38,462 bases of DNA from Proteobacteria bacterium UBA6908. Lineage in GTDB: Bacteria; Pseudomonadota; Gammaproteobacteria; Acidiferrobacterales; UBA6901. Under the pieces are notes generated by a model. It was not told where the DNA came from and ran no database searches. It saw only the letters and a program-made list of their open reading frames with translations. The position numbers and the translations under genes were made by a program. The DNA lies in contig DKBE01000095.1 of the NCBI GenBank assembly GCA_002451085.1, positions 1 through 38,462 on the forward strand, given 5' to 3'. Of the stretch, positions 7,182 to 17,205 are shown in pieces. Positions within the stretch are counted from its first letter, which is position 1. Each line of letters starts with the position of its first letter.

Positions 7182-9746
7182 TTGGACAGGACCGGAACCC
7201 GTTTCACACTCGAAGTTCAGCCAACGATCCCCGCGCGTCTGGCGCGCCTCCAAGAGCTCGCCAACGACTTGCTCTACAGCTGGGACCGCCAGGTGCGTGG
7301 TCTGTTCTTCCGACTCGATCGTGATCTCTGGGATGCCTGCGGACACAATCCCAGGGTATTTCTGCGCCGTGTATCACAACAGCGGCTTGAGACGGCAGCA
7401 GAAGACCGGGTGTACATGGAGGAATACAACCGCGTGCTGTCGGTGTACGACACCTATCATCAGGAAGCCATGCGCTCCGGCGTCGAGACCCTTCTGGACC
7501 CGAAACAGGATCTGGTTGCGTATTTCTGCGCCGAGTTCGGTTTTCACGAGAGCGTGCAATTATACTCCGGCGGCCTCGGGATACTGGCCGGTGATCATTG
7601 CAAGGCGGCAAGCGATCTGGGGCTGCCGTTTGTCGCAATCGGTCTGCTATACCGGCAGGGGTACTTCACTCAAACCATCGACGGGCACGGCAACCAGATT
7701 GCCCACTACATGCCCACCAGCTTTTCCGATCTGCCGCTCGAGCCAGCGCTCGACGCCGCAGGGAAAAAAATTCGAGTACAGGTGGAATTGCCCGGGCGCC
7801 ATGTGCAGCTGCGCGTCTGGAAGATCAAAGCCGGTCACATCCAGCTATACCTGCTCGACTCCGACCTGCCAGAAAACAGCGAAGCCGACCGGCGCATCAC
7901 GTTTCAGCTGTATGGGGGCGACATTCACACCCGAATCCAGCAGTGGATCGTGCTGGGCATAGGCGGCGTGCGTGCACTGCGCGCAATTGGACTGCAACCG
8001 ACAGTCTGGCACATCAATGAAGGACATGCGGCCTTTCAGATTCTCGAGCGCATGCGTGAGCGCATTTCCGAGGGCCTCGACTTTGATTCGGCCCTTGAGG
8101 CCACGGCCGCCAACACCGTATTCACCACGCACACTCCGGTACCGGCCGGGCACGACATATTCGATCATGCGATGATGAACGAATACTTCCGGGGTTTCGC
8201 CAAGACACTCAAGGTCGACCTCGACAAGCTGTTCAGCCTCGGTGAAAGCCCTTCCAACCAGGGCGGCTTCAATCAGACCACACTGGCGCTGCGCGGCTCA
8301 CGGTTCCGCAACGGCGTCTCTCGGATTCACGGGTCGGTCGCGTCACGGATGAGCGCCTACGCCTGGCCGCAGATACCGCCCGATGAAAATCCGATGGGCT
8401 ATATCACCAACGGCGTGCATGTACCAACCTTCCTGGCGCGCGAATGGGCCAACCTGTTTGACATGCGCTTTGGCGGCGGCTGGCGCAACGAATTGCTGAA
8501 TCCCGGCTATTGGGAGCAGGTTGATACCATCGCCGATCACAGCTATTGGAGCCTGCGTCAGCTACTCAAGAGCGAGATGCTGGCCGAGGTTCGCCGACGC
8601 GTCGTGTTGCAACATCGCCGCAATGGTTGCAGTGAATCGCTGATTGAACGCCTGACGGCGCACCTGACTCCGTCGGAAACCGATATTCTGACCATCGGTT
8701 TTGCCCGGCGTTTTGCGACCTACAAGCGTGCCAACCTGCTGTTTTCGGACCCGCAGCGGCTGGCACGTCTCCTGAATGATCCCGATCGGCCGTGTCTACT
8801 GATCTTTGCCGGTAAAGCCCACCCCCATGATCTGCCGGCCCAGAGCCTGATTAAGGTGATTCACGAGTATTCCCGCCGTCCGGAATTTGAGGGCCGGATC
8901 GTACTGGTCGAGGGTTATGACATGGCCCTTGCTCGTAAACTGGTGACTGGAGTGGACGTCTGGCTGAACACGCCAGAGTTCCCGATGGAGGCATCCGGCA
9001 CGTCCGGTGAAAAAGCAGCTATCAACGGCGTCATTAACCTGAGCGTACTCGACGGCTGGTGGGGCGAAGGTTACAACCGTGAGAATGGCTGGGCGATCAC
9101 CCCGCACGGGACCGGTGTAGAACACAGCTACCGGGATCAGGAAGAAAGCAACGAACTGCTGGACTTGTTCGAAAAGCAGGTATTGCCGCTTTATTATGAG
9201 CGCAACGGTTACGGCTACTCGGAAAAGTGGGTCCGGAAATCGAAAGCCTCCATGAAAAGTATACTGCCGCAATTCAATGCACAACGCATGGTTATGGATT
9301 ACGTGCGGAAATACTACTCCGCGGCCCGCAATCTGAACCTGGTGATGAGCGGCAATGACCACGCGCGCGCAATCGAAGTCGCCGCCTGGCGGCGCAAGAT
9401 CGCCCAACATTGGCCCAATGTACGTCTGCGTCGCCTCGATTCAGCACCAGCCGCCATACCTGCCGGTGCGCCCCTCACTGTCCGCGTGGCGGCCCAACTC
9501 GATCTCTTGTCACCGGATGACGTTTTGGTTGAATGTCTGGTCGGCCGTGAATCGGAAGACGGAAAATTCGTCAAACTCGACACCCAGGTATTCACACCCG
9601 GGGAACGACTCGACACCGGAGAAACCGTATTCACGCTCGAACTCCAGCCGCGGCTGCCAGGATTGCAGTACTACAAGATCCGCCTGTTCCCGTTTCATCC
9701 GGCCCTCAGCCATCGCTACGAGGCGGGTCATTTGCTCTGGTTATAA
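7182..9746 (+). CDS. glgP: Alpha-glucan (glycogen) phosphorylase, AgpA type
   Basis: An 854-residue PLP-dependent GT35 enzyme that releases glucose 1-phosphate from glycogen or maltodextrin. The sequence follows the shorter bacterial/archaeal alpha-glucan phosphorylase family, with the N-terminal segment LEELANDLLYSWD-like and AEFGFHESVQLYSGGLGILAGDH. The PLP lysine is Lys611 in EASGTSGEKAAINGV, followed by NLSVLDGWWGEGYN. TTG at 7182 is the only plausible start: the frame has a stop at 7158-7160, no ATG or GTG follows near it, and GGAG lies about 9 bases upstream. It converges with malQ, leaving only 19 bases between stops. It would mobilise the polymer made by GlgC and GlgA. Confidence 0.95.
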   Translation: MDRTGTRFTLEVQPTIPARLARLQELANDLLYSWDRQVRGLFFRLDRDLWDACGHNPRVFLRRVSQQRLETAAEDRVYMEEYNRVLSVYDTYHQEAMRSGVETLLDPKQDLVAYFCAEFGFHESVQLYSGGLGILAGDHCKAASDLGLPFVAIGLLYRQGYFTQTIDGHGNQIAHYMPTSFSDLPLEPALDAAGKKIRVQVELPGRHVQLRVWKIKAGHIQLYLLDSDLPENSEADRRITFQLYGGDIHTRIQQWIVLGIGGVRALRAIGLQPTVWHINEGHAAFQILERMRERISEGLDFDSALEATAANTVFTTHTPVPAGHDIFDHAMMNEYFRGFAKTLKVDLDKLFSLGESPSNQGGFNQTTLALRGSRFRNGVSRIHGSVASRMSAYAWPQIPPDENPMGYITNGVHVPTFLAREWANLFDMRFGGGWRNELLNPGYWEQVDTIADHSYWSLRQLLKSEMLAEVRRRVVLQHRRNGCSESLIERLTAHLTPSETDILTIGFARRFATYKRANLLFSDPQRLARLLNDPDRPCLLIFAGKAHPHDLPAQSLIKVIHEYSRRPEFEGRIVLVEGYDMALARKLVTGVDVWLNTPEFPMEASGTSGEKAAINGVINLSVLDGWWGEGYNRENGWAITPHGTGVEHSYRDQEESNELLDLFEKQVLPLYYERNGYGYSEKWVRKSKASMKSILPQFNAQRMVMDYVRKYYSAARNLNLVMSGNDHARAIEVAAWRRKIAQHWPNVRLRRLDSAPAAIPAGAPLTVRVAAQLDLLSPDDVLVECLVGRESEDGKFVKLDTQVFTPGERLDTGETVFTLELQPRLPGLQYYKIRLFPFHPALSHRYEAGHLLWL

Positions 9747-9765
9747 ATTATAAATACGGCATCGC

Positions 9766-11214
9766 TCACACCTGACGGCGCCCGTACACCTCAACCAATG
9801 TGCGAATTCGGTCAGCGTCTTTCGCCGTCAGGTCGTCCCAGGCAAATCGCCATGTCCAATTGCCGGCTTGCTGGCCGGGCGTATTCATGCGATGACCAGG
9901 CCCCAGACTCAGCAGATCCTGCATGGGAATCACAGCCAGACGCGCCACAGATTGCATCGCGGCGCGCACTAGCAGCCAGGGCATTTCATCACGTACATTG
10001 AAATACGCATTCATTGCCTCACGCACCGGCTCTGACGCGCCCAGATACCAGGACAAGGTGGTGTCGTTGTCGTGGGTACCGGTATAGACCACCGCATTCT
10101 GGGTGTGCTGATGCGGCAGATACGGATTCTCCGTGCCACCCTCAAAGGCAAACTGCAGAACCAACATGCCCGGAAATCCATACCGCTCACGCAGTGCCGT
10201 GACTTCCGGCGTAATGATGCCGAGATCCTCAGCCACCAGCGGCAGTTTTTCAAATGTTGCGGACAGCACATCGAACAGCGCGTTGCCCGGCGTTTTTTCC
10301 CAGCGACCGTGGATGGCGGTGGGTTCGCTGGCCGGTATCTCCCAGCAACCCTCAAAACCGCGAAAATGATCAATCCGGATCAGGTCAAATCTTGCCAGGT
10401 CGGTAGCGAAACGCTGCAGCCACCAGCTGAAGCCGTCCTGCTGCAGGCGCGCCCAGCTGTACAAGGGGTTGCCCCAACGCTGGCCCGTGGCCGAGAAATA
10501 ATCCGGTGGCACCCCAGCCACGACCTGAGGATGACCAGTCGCATCCAGCTTGAAATATTCCCGGTGCGCCCAGACCTCGGCACTGTCATGTGCCACAAAG
10601 ATCGACATGTCACCAAACAACAATACGCCGCGTTCCCGCGCATACACCCGCAACCGCTCCATGTCACGGTGAACCAGGTACTGCTCCAGGCGGATCTGCT
10701 CGAGCTGGACCGCCAGCAGCGGTCGCACTGCTGCCAACGCAGCCGGTTCCCGCTCGCGAAGCGCTTCCGGCCACTCCCACCACGGTTGACCGTGGTGCTG
10801 GCTTCGTAGCACCTGATACAGCGCATAATCGTCTAGCCAGTCGGCACGTGACCGGCAGAATTCCTCAAAGGCATCGCGTTCCACGCGCTGCTCCGGAGCC
10901 TGCATCCAGCTGATGGCGGCCGGCAGCCAGGCGCTGCGGGCTCCTGATGCCTGTTCCGGCCTGATACAGCCCACATCCACCAGCCGCTCCAGACCGATAA
11001 GGTCCGGATTCAAGGCCCGAACCGAGAGACAGTGATAGGGTGAGCGGTCTGCATGGGTGGGGCCGAGCGGCAGCATCTGCCAGACACTGATGCCGGTAGC
11101 AACCAGATAATCCACAAACCGGTACGCGTCAGCATCCAGTTTCCCGCTGGGCAGCGAAGTGGGATGCAGCAGTACGCCGGCACGACGACGATCAAGCGCG
11201 AGACTGGGCTTCAT
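9766..11214 (-). CDS. malQ: 4-alpha-glucanotransferase (amylomaltase, GH77)
   Basis: A 482-residue cytoplasmic GH77 enzyme that transfers alpha-1,4-glucan segments between oligosaccharides. Catalytic residues are visible: nucleophile Asp282 in RIDHFRG, acid/base Glu329 in VAEDLG, and Asp382 in TGTHDNDT. The N-terminus (RRAGVLLHPTSLPS) is typical of the roughly 500-residue bacterial form without the long E. coli N-terminal extension. Its ATG overlaps the end of the GH57 gene by 4 bases, indicating translational coupling within a glgC-GH57-malQ transcript. With GlgP it would process the linear glucans freed during glycogen breakdown. Confidence 0.95.
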   Translation of the reverse strand: MKPSLALDRRRAGVLLHPTSLPSGKLDADAYRFVDYLVATGISVWQMLPLGPTHADRSPYHCLSVRALNPDLIGLERLVDVGCIRPEQASGARSAWLPAAISWMQAPEQRVERDAFEEFCRSRADWLDDYALYQVLRSQHHGQPWWEWPEALREREPAALAAVRPLLAVQLEQIRLEQYLVHRDMERLRVYARERGVLLFGDMSIFVAHDSAEVWAHREYFKLDATGHPQVVAGVPPDYFSATGQRWGNPLYSWARLQQDGFSWWLQRFATDLARFDLIRIDHFRGFEGCWEIPASEPTAIHGRWEKTPGNALFDVLSATFEKLPLVAEDLGIITPEVTALRERYGFPGMLVLQFAFEGGTENPYLPHQHTQNAVVYTGTHDNDTTLSWYLGASEPVREAMNAYFNVRDEMPWLLVRAAMQSVARLAVIPMQDLLSLGPGHRMNTPGQQAGNWTWRFAWDDLTAKDADRIRTLVEVYGRRQV

Positions 11215-12911
11215 AAATCCTGCCCCGGCCGCATGGTCCCGCCGTGATGTGGCGCGCCACGCCCCCGGGTAAATGTGTGCGCCAGGTACTCGGGCGGCTC
11301 GACATGCAAAAGCTGATACAGATTAGTAAGGTGCTGACGGAAGAGTTGCTCGAAATCGCTGACTGTGCTCGCCGGATTGTAATCTCCAAACCACCAGAAC
11401 CAGTCGGATCCTTCGCAGATAGCCAGCTGATGCTCGGCACGTGCGCGCTGCTCCGGAGGCAGGCCGGGAGCGACGCTGTCATACTTCCGCTTCGCCTCAA
11501 CCAGCATGTCCCAGCCCCGGTTCTTGTCGTGATCACCAATCCAGGTTGAAAATGTACCGTAGACCCAGGAGCCGGCCACGAGTGTCTTGAGCGGTTTGGG
11601 GGGAGCCTGGCGCAGACAGTCCGAATAGGTCGTCAGCTCCAGACGCGGGTGTTCCGCCAACTGCCGGTAGAGGGCGCCGAGAAAATAAAAGCCATTCTCC
11701 GGGTAGTATTCCCAGGCATTCTCACCATCAAGAATGATCGATACCACTCGATCCGGATGGTCACGACAGGCATCAGCAATGGATTCCAGATGCTGGACCA
11801 GGTTGGCGACGGCATCATCCGCATGCCAGGTGGAATAGGTGAATCCGATCAGATCGGAGAGTCCGTCATCTCGAAAAAAACAGCACGTCTTGCTGTCATC
11901 CAGTTGATACGGTGAATACAACCATGCCTCCTTCATGGCATGAGGCGCATGTCCGCTGCGGTGCAAACTGTTGGCCAGCACGGTTTCGCCGCTGGCTGCC
12001 CAGCGGAATCCACCCGACGACAGCTGGCTGAGGGCAGCAGCGCTGATACCTCCTTCGGATGGCCAACAACCGGCCGGTTTGAACCCAAAGTGACGCTCAA
12101 ACGTTGTTACCGCTTCCTGCAGATGCCAGCGGACTCGAGCTTCACCGTCCGGATAATGCTCCTGCATCGGCAATGGCGCTTCCGGCAGGGCGTCGTGCGC
12201 AGACGAGAAATCAAGCAGCAACGGAAGGATAGGATGCGCATAGGGGGATACCGATAATTCGACCACACCACGATCGGCCAGTATCCTGTATCGTGGAACG
12301 ATTCCCTGCAGTTGCTCACCGATAATTGCCAGCAGTGTTCGCCGATCGTGCAAGGTGAATCCATTTCCCTTCTCGATCAACTCGCGAACTCGGGTATCCC
12401 CACGACGCACGGTTTCACCCAGCCAGGCCAGGTGATACCAAACGACAAGATCTGAAAAAAATGATTCACTCAGATAAGCCAGCAATTCCGGCTTTTCGAT
12501 TGCCTGACGCGCCAGCACCGCTAGTTGTGCAAAAACGGGAAATCGCTGAATTGCATGCTGTTCATTGGCGCGCAAGCTGACGTGAACCTGCCGTAGTCGC
12601 TCCTCCGGGCTGGACAGCAATACTGGTTGCGCCAGTGCCGACAGTACGGGGTCGCGAAGCGCAACACCATCGGTCAGAAACCCATCGATCTGCTGAGCGT
12701 AATCCGCGAGTTGCTCGAGTAGAATCGGCGCAAAGTTGACCACAGCTCGCGCGCCCGGGACGGCTTCAAGATGTGCGGCCATGTCGACGTAATCCTTGAC
12801 GCCGTGCAGATAGGTCCACGGTAAATAATAGTGATTGCTAATGAGATCACGGTACATCGGCTGGTGCATGTGCCAGCACAACACGACCTTCAGGCGCACC
12901 TCAGCGGACAT
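11211..12911 (-). CDS. Glycoside hydrolase family 57 protein (alpha-glucan active)
   Basis: A 566-residue cytoplasmic GH57 protein. The family's motifs are intact: HMHQP at 14-18, GCWPSEGG with the nucleophile Glu286, [10 protein letters not shown] with the acid/base Asp395, and [21 protein letters not shown] near 447-467. GH57 covers alpha-amylases, amylopullulanases and glycogen branching enzymes, and the subfamily cannot be settled by eye. It overlaps glgC by 11 bases upstream and malQ by 4 bases downstream, so it belongs to the glycogen operon. Since no glgB or glgX lies nearby, branching or debranching is a reasonable hypothesis. Confidence 0.9.
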   Translation of the reverse strand: MSAEVRLKVVLCWHMHQPMYRDLISNHYYLPWTYLHGVKDYVDMAAHLEAVPGARAVVNFAPILLEQLADYAQQIDGFLTDGVALRDPVLSALAQPVLLSSPEERLRQVHVSLRANEQHAIQRFPVFAQLAVLARQAIEKPELLAYLSESFFSDLVVWYHLAWLGETVRRGDTRVRELIEKGNGFTLHDRRTLLAIIGEQLQGIVPRYRILADRGVVELSVSPYAHPILPLLLDFSSAHDALPEAPLPMQEHYPDGEARVRWHLQEAVTTFERHFGFKPAGCWPSEGGISAAALSQLSSGGFRWAASGETVLANSLHRSGHAPHAMKEAWLYSPYQLDDSKTCCFFRDDGLSDLIGFTYSTWHADDAVANLVQHLESIADACRDHPDRVVSIILDGENAWEYYPENGFYFLGALYRQLAEHPRLELTTYSDCLRQAPPKPLKTLVAGSWVYGTFSTWIGDHDKNRGWDMLVEAKRKYDSVAPGLPPEQRARAEHQLAICEGSDWFWWFGDYNPASTVSDFEQLFRQHLTNLYQLLHVEPPEYLAHTFTRGRGAPHHGGTMRPGQDL

Positions 12912-14190
12912 GATGCAGTTCCTGACCCAGCATCTCCGCCGTCACCATTACGACTCCATCCGGTGTAATTTCGAAGCGTTGACGGTCCTGCTCACGGTCC
13001 TCACCGATGATCATCCCGGGGCGAATGTCACATCCCTTGTCGATCACGGCCTTGCGAATTCGGCAGCGCTCGCCAATCACGACATCCGGCAGCACCACGG
13101 AGTCTTCGACCAGGCTATGTGATTGGACCAACACGTTGGAAAACAGCAACGACCGTCGTACGGTTGCACCGGAAATGATGCAGCCACCGGAAACCATGGA
13201 GTCCACTGCCATCCCCCGCCGTCCCTCGTCATTAAATACAAATTTTGCCGGAGGCCATTGCTCCTGATAGGTCCAGATTGGCCACTCCCGGTCATACAGA
13301 TTGAGTTCCGGAGTGACGCCAATCAATTCCATGTTGGCACGCCAGAAGGCATCCACCGTGCCGACATCACGCCAGTAGGCGCGTCGACGAGTGACCGGAT
13401 CACGGAACGGATAGGCCATGACCCGGTAAGTTCCAATCACCGCGGGAATGATGTCCTTGCCGAAATCATGGGCCGAGTGACGGTTGTCGGCATCCTTGAT
13501 CAGCTGCTCATAGAGGAAATCGGTATTAAAAATATAAATCCCCATGCTGGCCAGGGCGAGCTCCGGTGCACCCGGCATGTGCTCCGGTTCTGCCGGCTTT
13601 TCCATGAACCGGGTGACACGATTGTCGGGTCCAACACTCATGACCCCAAAGGCGCTGGCCTCCCCCAACGGCACTTCAATGCATCCTACGGTCATGTCGG
13701 CGTTCTGCTCAGCGTGGTAGGCCAACATCGGCCCGTAGTCCATCTTGTACACATGGTCTCCGGCCAGTACGAGCACGAAGCGCGGGTCATGATTACGCAG
13801 GATATCGAGATTCTGGTAGACCGCATTCGCGGTACCACTGTACCAGGAGGTTTCATCGATACGCTGCTGCGCCGGTAGCAGTTCTACAAATTCCCCCAGC
13901 TCACCGCGCAAGAATCCCCAGCCCCGCTGGATGTGCAGGATCAACGAGTGCGATTTGTACTGAGTCAGGATTCCGACTCGCCGGATTCCGGAATTCATGC
14001 AATTCGACAGTGGAAAATCGATGATCCGGAACTTGCCGCCGAATGGTACCGCTGGCTTCGCCCGCCAGTCGGTGAGCTGCTTGAGCCGTGTACCCCGCCC
14101 ACCAGCGAGAATCAGGGCCAGCGTATCCCTCGTGAGCCGACTGACAAAGCGTTCGATCTGCACCCGTTTCACGCGCAACCTCCATTTCAC
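12901..14190 (-). CDS. glgC: Glucose-1-phosphate adenylyltransferase (ADP-glucose pyrophosphorylase)
   Basis: A 429-residue cytoplasmic enzyme making ADP-glucose from glucose 1-phosphate and ATP, the committed step of bacterial glycogen synthesis. The nucleotidyltransferase signature AGGRGTRL lies at 29-36, followed by [17 protein letters not shown] with the conserved lysine at 45. The C-terminal left-handed beta-helix part ([10 protein letters not shown] through [15 protein letters not shown]) is complete. The protein is the first gene of glgC-GH57-malQ. Translation could start slightly downstream at a GTG (position 14163), because the first residues are poorly conserved. It is divergent from pgi across a region with an FNR-like site. 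Confidence 0.96.
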   Translation of the reverse strand: MKWRLRVKRVQIERFVSRLTRDTLALILAGGRGTRLKQLTDWRAKPAVPFGGKFRIIDFPLSNCMNSGIRRVGILTQYKSHSLILHIQRGWGFLRGELGEFVELLPAQQRIDETSWYSGTANAVYQNLDILRNHDPRFVLVLAGDHVYKMDYGPMLAYHAEQNADMTVGCIEVPLGEASAFGVMSVGPDNRVTRFMEKPAEPEHMPGAPELALASMGIYIFNTDFLYEQLIKDADNRHSAHDFGKDIIPAVIGTYRVMAYPFRDPVTRRRAYWRDVGTVDAFWRANMELIGVTPELNLYDREWPIWTYQEQWPPAKFVFNDEGRRGMAVDSMVSGGCIISGATVRRSLLFSNVLVQSHSLVEDSVVLPDVVIGERCRIRKAVIDKGCDIRPGMIIGEDREQDRQRFEITPDGVVMVTAEMLGQELHHVR

Positions 14191-14272
14191 GCCCCAGACC
14201 GGTGCGCTTTTTTGATATTACGTTGAAAATTGACTACTTTGCCCATGATGAATGCAACAAATTCCACGAGCT

Positions 14273-14286
14273 TTGATGCATGTCAA
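14273..14286 (+). promoter_or_regulatory. FNR/ANR-like box in the glgC-pgi divergent region
   Basis: TTGAT-GCAT-GTCAA matches the FNR consensus TTGAT-N4-ATCAA at 9 of 10 positions. A TATTAT lies at 14308-14313, beginning 21 bases after the box, within one base of the spacing expected for a class II FNR-activated promoter. That promoter would start pgi transcripts near 14320. The same box could also affect glgC on the other strand. Confidence 0.55.
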
Positions 14287-14308
14287 ATTGATGTCATCAC
14301 GGGCACGT

Positions 14309-14334
14309 ATTATGCAATTCAGATTATGCAATTC
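14309..14334 (+). repeat. Tandem 12-bp direct repeat near the predicted pgi transcript start
   Basis: ATTATGCAATTC occurs at 14309-14320 and again at 14323-14334, a period of 14 bases, and a third partial copy TTATGCA follows at 14335. The repeats cover the predicted -10 and start point of pgi, a position suited to a repressor or to leader RNA function. No factor is identified. Confidence 0.55.
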
Positions 14335-14347
14335 TTATGCAGACAGG

Positions 14348-15661
14348 ATGAACACTGCACTTGAACAGAAGCTGACCATGATACCCGATTTCACGATTGA
14401 TCATTCGACCCTGCTGGACGAGGGACAAGGCACAAGCGGTGTCCGCCACAGCGACGTTTTGGCATTATCGCCCAGATTGGATGCCTTGCGCTCTCGATTG
14501 CAGCAGTGGCGTCGGGGTGAGCCACCCTCCTTCTTTCATTTACCGTTCCGTGGTGATGCCGATCCCATTGTCGCGCTGGCGAGAACGCTTACCGAGAGTT
14601 TTGCTCGCACGATTGTATTCGGCATCGGCGGTTCATCGCTGGGAGGCGAGACGCTGGTTCGCTGTCTGGGCAACAAGACACACCCGGTGCGATTCTTTGA
14701 CAACATTGACCCCACCACGTTGTCAGAACTGGAAATGGTGGAATGGGAGACCACCGCCCTGATGGTGATTTCCAAGTCCGGTGAAACCGCCGAAACCCTG
14801 GCGCAATTTCTCGGATTATTGCCCATCCTGGAAAACCGCCTAGGTGCTGCGCTCACAAAACATGTCCGGGTCATTACCGAGAATCCGGCCGGCGGCTTGG
14901 CGCAAGTGGCCAATGCCCTCGACATCGATATCATCGCTCACCCACCGGTTGGCGGACGATTCTCGGTGCTGTCAGTGGTCGGATTGCTGCCGGCGGCGAT
15001 TGCAGGCGTCGACATCGTCGCTTTGCTATCCGGTGCCCGCGACATGGCTGATCGGTGCAGCGCCTCACAAATCGAAGACAACCCGGCATTCTTCCAGGCT
15101 TCCGCCCAATACCTGCATGCCCGTCAAGGACGGCGGATCTGCGTGTTCATGCCGTATGCCGACCGCCTGCGTCCCCTGGGGCTCTGGTATCGGCAGTTGT
15201 GGGCTGAATCACTGGGCAAGCATGACGCCTCGGGCGTCCCTCAGGGCCTGACGCCAGCCCTGGCGATGGGCGTCACCGATCAGCACTCACAGCTACAGCT
15301 GTACTTAGGCGGACCGGATGACAAGCAATTTACTCTGCTTGCCGACCCGAATCTGAAACAGTTGGGGGCGCGCATCCCGGGTCGCTTCGGTGAACTCCCG
15401 GCCGTCAAACCCCTCGTGGGGCACACGGTTGGAGAACTTCTGCTGGCCGAGTATCGCGCCACCCGAGAAACCCTGACCCGCCACGCGCGTCCCAATCGGG
15501 CCATTACCCTCAATACCTGCGATCCGGCTGCACTGGGTGCGCTGATTCTGCAGCTGGAACTGGAAACCGTTGTGGTCGCCGAACTGCTTGGTATCGATCC
15601 GTTTGATCAGCCGGCCGTCGAGGAAGGCAAGCGACTGGCACGCGAATATCTGCAGCATTGA
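14348..15661 (+). CDS. pgi: Glucose-6-phosphate isomerase
   Basis: A 437-residue cytoplasmic enzyme interconverting fructose 6-phosphate and glucose 6-phosphate. It is the short bacterial form (about 430-450 residues), not the 550-residue E. coli form. Sugar-isomerase motifs are clear: FGIGGSSLGGE, VISKSGETAETLAQ and the C-terminal GVTDQHSQLQLYLGGPDD. The frame is open from 14252, but the predicted FNR-type promoter places transcript start near 14320, so the ATG at 14348 (or 14378) is preferred; neither has a strong ribosome binding site. It probably shares a transcript with glgA, 62 bases downstream, and directs fructose 6-phosphate toward glycogen. Confidence 0.93.
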   Translation: MNTALEQKLTMIPDFTIDHSTLLDEGQGTSGVRHSDVLALSPRLDALRSRLQQWRRGEPPSFFHLPFRGDADPIVALARTLTESFARTIVFGIGGSSLGGETLVRCLGNKTHPVRFFDNIDPTTLSELEMVEWETTALMVISKSGETAETLAQFLGLLPILENRLGAALTKHVRVITENPAGGLAQVANALDIDIIAHPPVGGRFSVLSVVGLLPAAIAGVDIVALLSGARDMADRCSASQIEDNPAFFQASAQYLHARQGRRICVFMPYADRLRPLGLWYRQLWAESLGKHDASGVPQGLTPALAMGVTDQHSQLQLYLGGPDDKQFTLLADPNLKQLGARIPGRFGELPAVKPLVGHTVGELLLAEYRATRETLTRHARPNRAITLNTCDPAALGALILQLELETVVVAELLGIDPFDQPAVEEGKRLAREYLQH

Positions 15662-15723
15662 TACCTGGCTGTTGATCTTTCGTCACGCATCGTGCCGGGT
15701 CTATGGCAGAATAACAGTTACTC

Positions 15724-17205
15724 ATGCGCAAGATCCTGTTTGTAGCCAGTGAAGCCCACCCGCTGATAAAAACCGGTGGGCTTGGCGATGTCTGCGGCAG
15801 CTTGCCTCCAGCGCTGACGAAACTGGGCGATGACGTCCGCCTGCTGCTGCCCGGCTATCACGACGCCCTGCAGGTGGCTGGACGTCTCCGGCGCGTGGCG
15901 CAGCTGACACTTCCGCCCTTCGCTGCTCCCGTCAACCTGCTGGAAGGCAAATTGCCCGGCACCCATGTTAAGTGCTGGTTTATCGATTTTCCCGCGGCCT
16001 ACGATCGTCCCGGCAACCCGTATCTGAATACGCATGGCCAGGACTGGCACGACAATGCATCACGGTTCGCCCTGTTGGCCCGGGTTGCCGTGGTCATTGC
16101 ATTGGATCATGCGGGCCTGTCTTGGCGGCCAGACGTTGTGCATGCCCACGACTGGCAGGCCGGCCTGGTGCCGGCTCTGCTGTCGACACACACACCGCGC
16201 CCGGCAACCGTCTTCACCATACATAATCTGGCATATCAGGGCGTCTTTCCCCATGCCACCTTTCAGTCGCTGACCCTGCCGCACGAGCTCTGGTCCATGG
16301 CCGGACTCGAATTCTACGGACAGCTGTCCTTCATCAAGGGCGGAATCGCTTACGCTGACCGCGTCACCACTGTAAGCCCTACCTATGCTCGTGAAATCCA
16401 GACCAGCGAATTCGGGCATGGCCTGGATGGCCTGCTGCGTCACCGCGCAGCGGTATTAAGCGGCATTCTCAATGGTATCGACGACAAGGTCTGGAATCCG
16501 GGGCGGGACCCCCATCTGCCGGCCCATTACTCACGTCAGCGTCTTGCCGGCAAGGCTCAGTGCAAAGCGCATTTACAAACCGAGCTTGGACTGCGCGCCG
16601 AGGCATCCGTGCCACTGCTTGGCATGGTCAGCCGGCTGGTCGACCAGAAGGGGATTGACTTGTTGATTGCCGCGCTACCAGTACTGTTACAACAACCTAT
16701 ACAGCTGGCCATTCTCGGGAGCGGAGAACATCGTCATGAAGCTACGCTACGGGCGCTGGCCGCACAATTCCCGGAACAGCTCGCCGTGCAGATCGGCTAC
16801 AACGAGTCCCTCGCCCACCGCATCATCGCCGGCGCTGATATGTTTGCCATGCCATCCCGGTTCGAACCCTGTGGCCTCACCCAGCTATACAGCCTGCGTT
16901 ATGGCACATTGCCAGTGGTCCACCATGTCGGGGGGCTGGTGGACACCGTGGTGGACTGCAATGACTTGACGATTGAGCAGGGCACCGCCACCGGATTTTC
17001 CTTCCAGGCCACCGAGCCGGAAGCCTTGCAACAGGCGGTTCTGCGCGCGCTATTGTTGTACCGAAAACCACGTCGCTGGCGGGTGGTCATGCGTCAGGGC
17101 ATGCAGCAGGATTATTCCTGGATGCACAGCGCGGCCGCGTACCAGGAGCTGTATGACGAGCTGTTGGCGGCAGCAACGAAGTTTGAAGCGCTTACGCCAC
17201 CGTGA
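15724..17205 (+). CDS. glgA: Glycogen synthase (ADP-glucose-dependent, GT5)
   Basis: A 493-residue cytoplasmic GT5 enzyme that extends alpha-1,4-glucan from ADP-glucose. The ADP-glucose binding motif KTGGLGDV starts at residue 16, and the C-terminal Rossmann domain carries [14 protein letters not shown] and [23 protein letters not shown]. The length is normal. Its start has only a weak ribosome binding site. It follows pgi on the same strand and overlaps the convergent aldolase gene by 14 bases at the 3' ends. It pairs functionally with glgC, which is transcribed in the opposite direction. Confidence 0.96.
   Translation: MRKILFVASEAHPLIKTGGLGDVCGSLPPALTKLGDDVRLLLPGYHDALQVAGRLRRVAQLTLPPFAAPVNLLEGKLPGTHVKCWFIDFPAAYDRPGNPYLNTHGQDWHDNASRFALLARVAVVIALDHAGLSWRPDVVHAHDWQAGLVPALLSTHTPRPATVFTIHNLAYQGVFPHATFQSLTLPHELWSMAGLEFYGQLSFIKGGIAYADRVTTVSPTYAREIQTSEFGHGLDGLLRHRAAVLSGILNGIDDKVWNPGRDPHLPAHYSRQRLAGKAQCKAHLQTELGLRAEASVPLLGMVSRLVDQKGIDLLIAALPVLLQQPIQLAILGSGEHRHEATLRALAAQFPEQLAVQIGYNESLAHRIIAGADMFAMPSRFEPCGLTQLYSLRYGTLPVVHHVGGLVDTVVDCNDLTIEQGTATGFSFQATEPEALQQAVLRALLLYRKPRRWRVVMRQGMQQDYSWMHSAAAYQELYDELLAAATKFEALTPP

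Noticed and set aside
14252..14347. N-terminal extension of pgi to the first ATG at 14252
   Set aside because: The extension is not isomerase-like, and it would lie upstream of the predicted transcript start near 14320.
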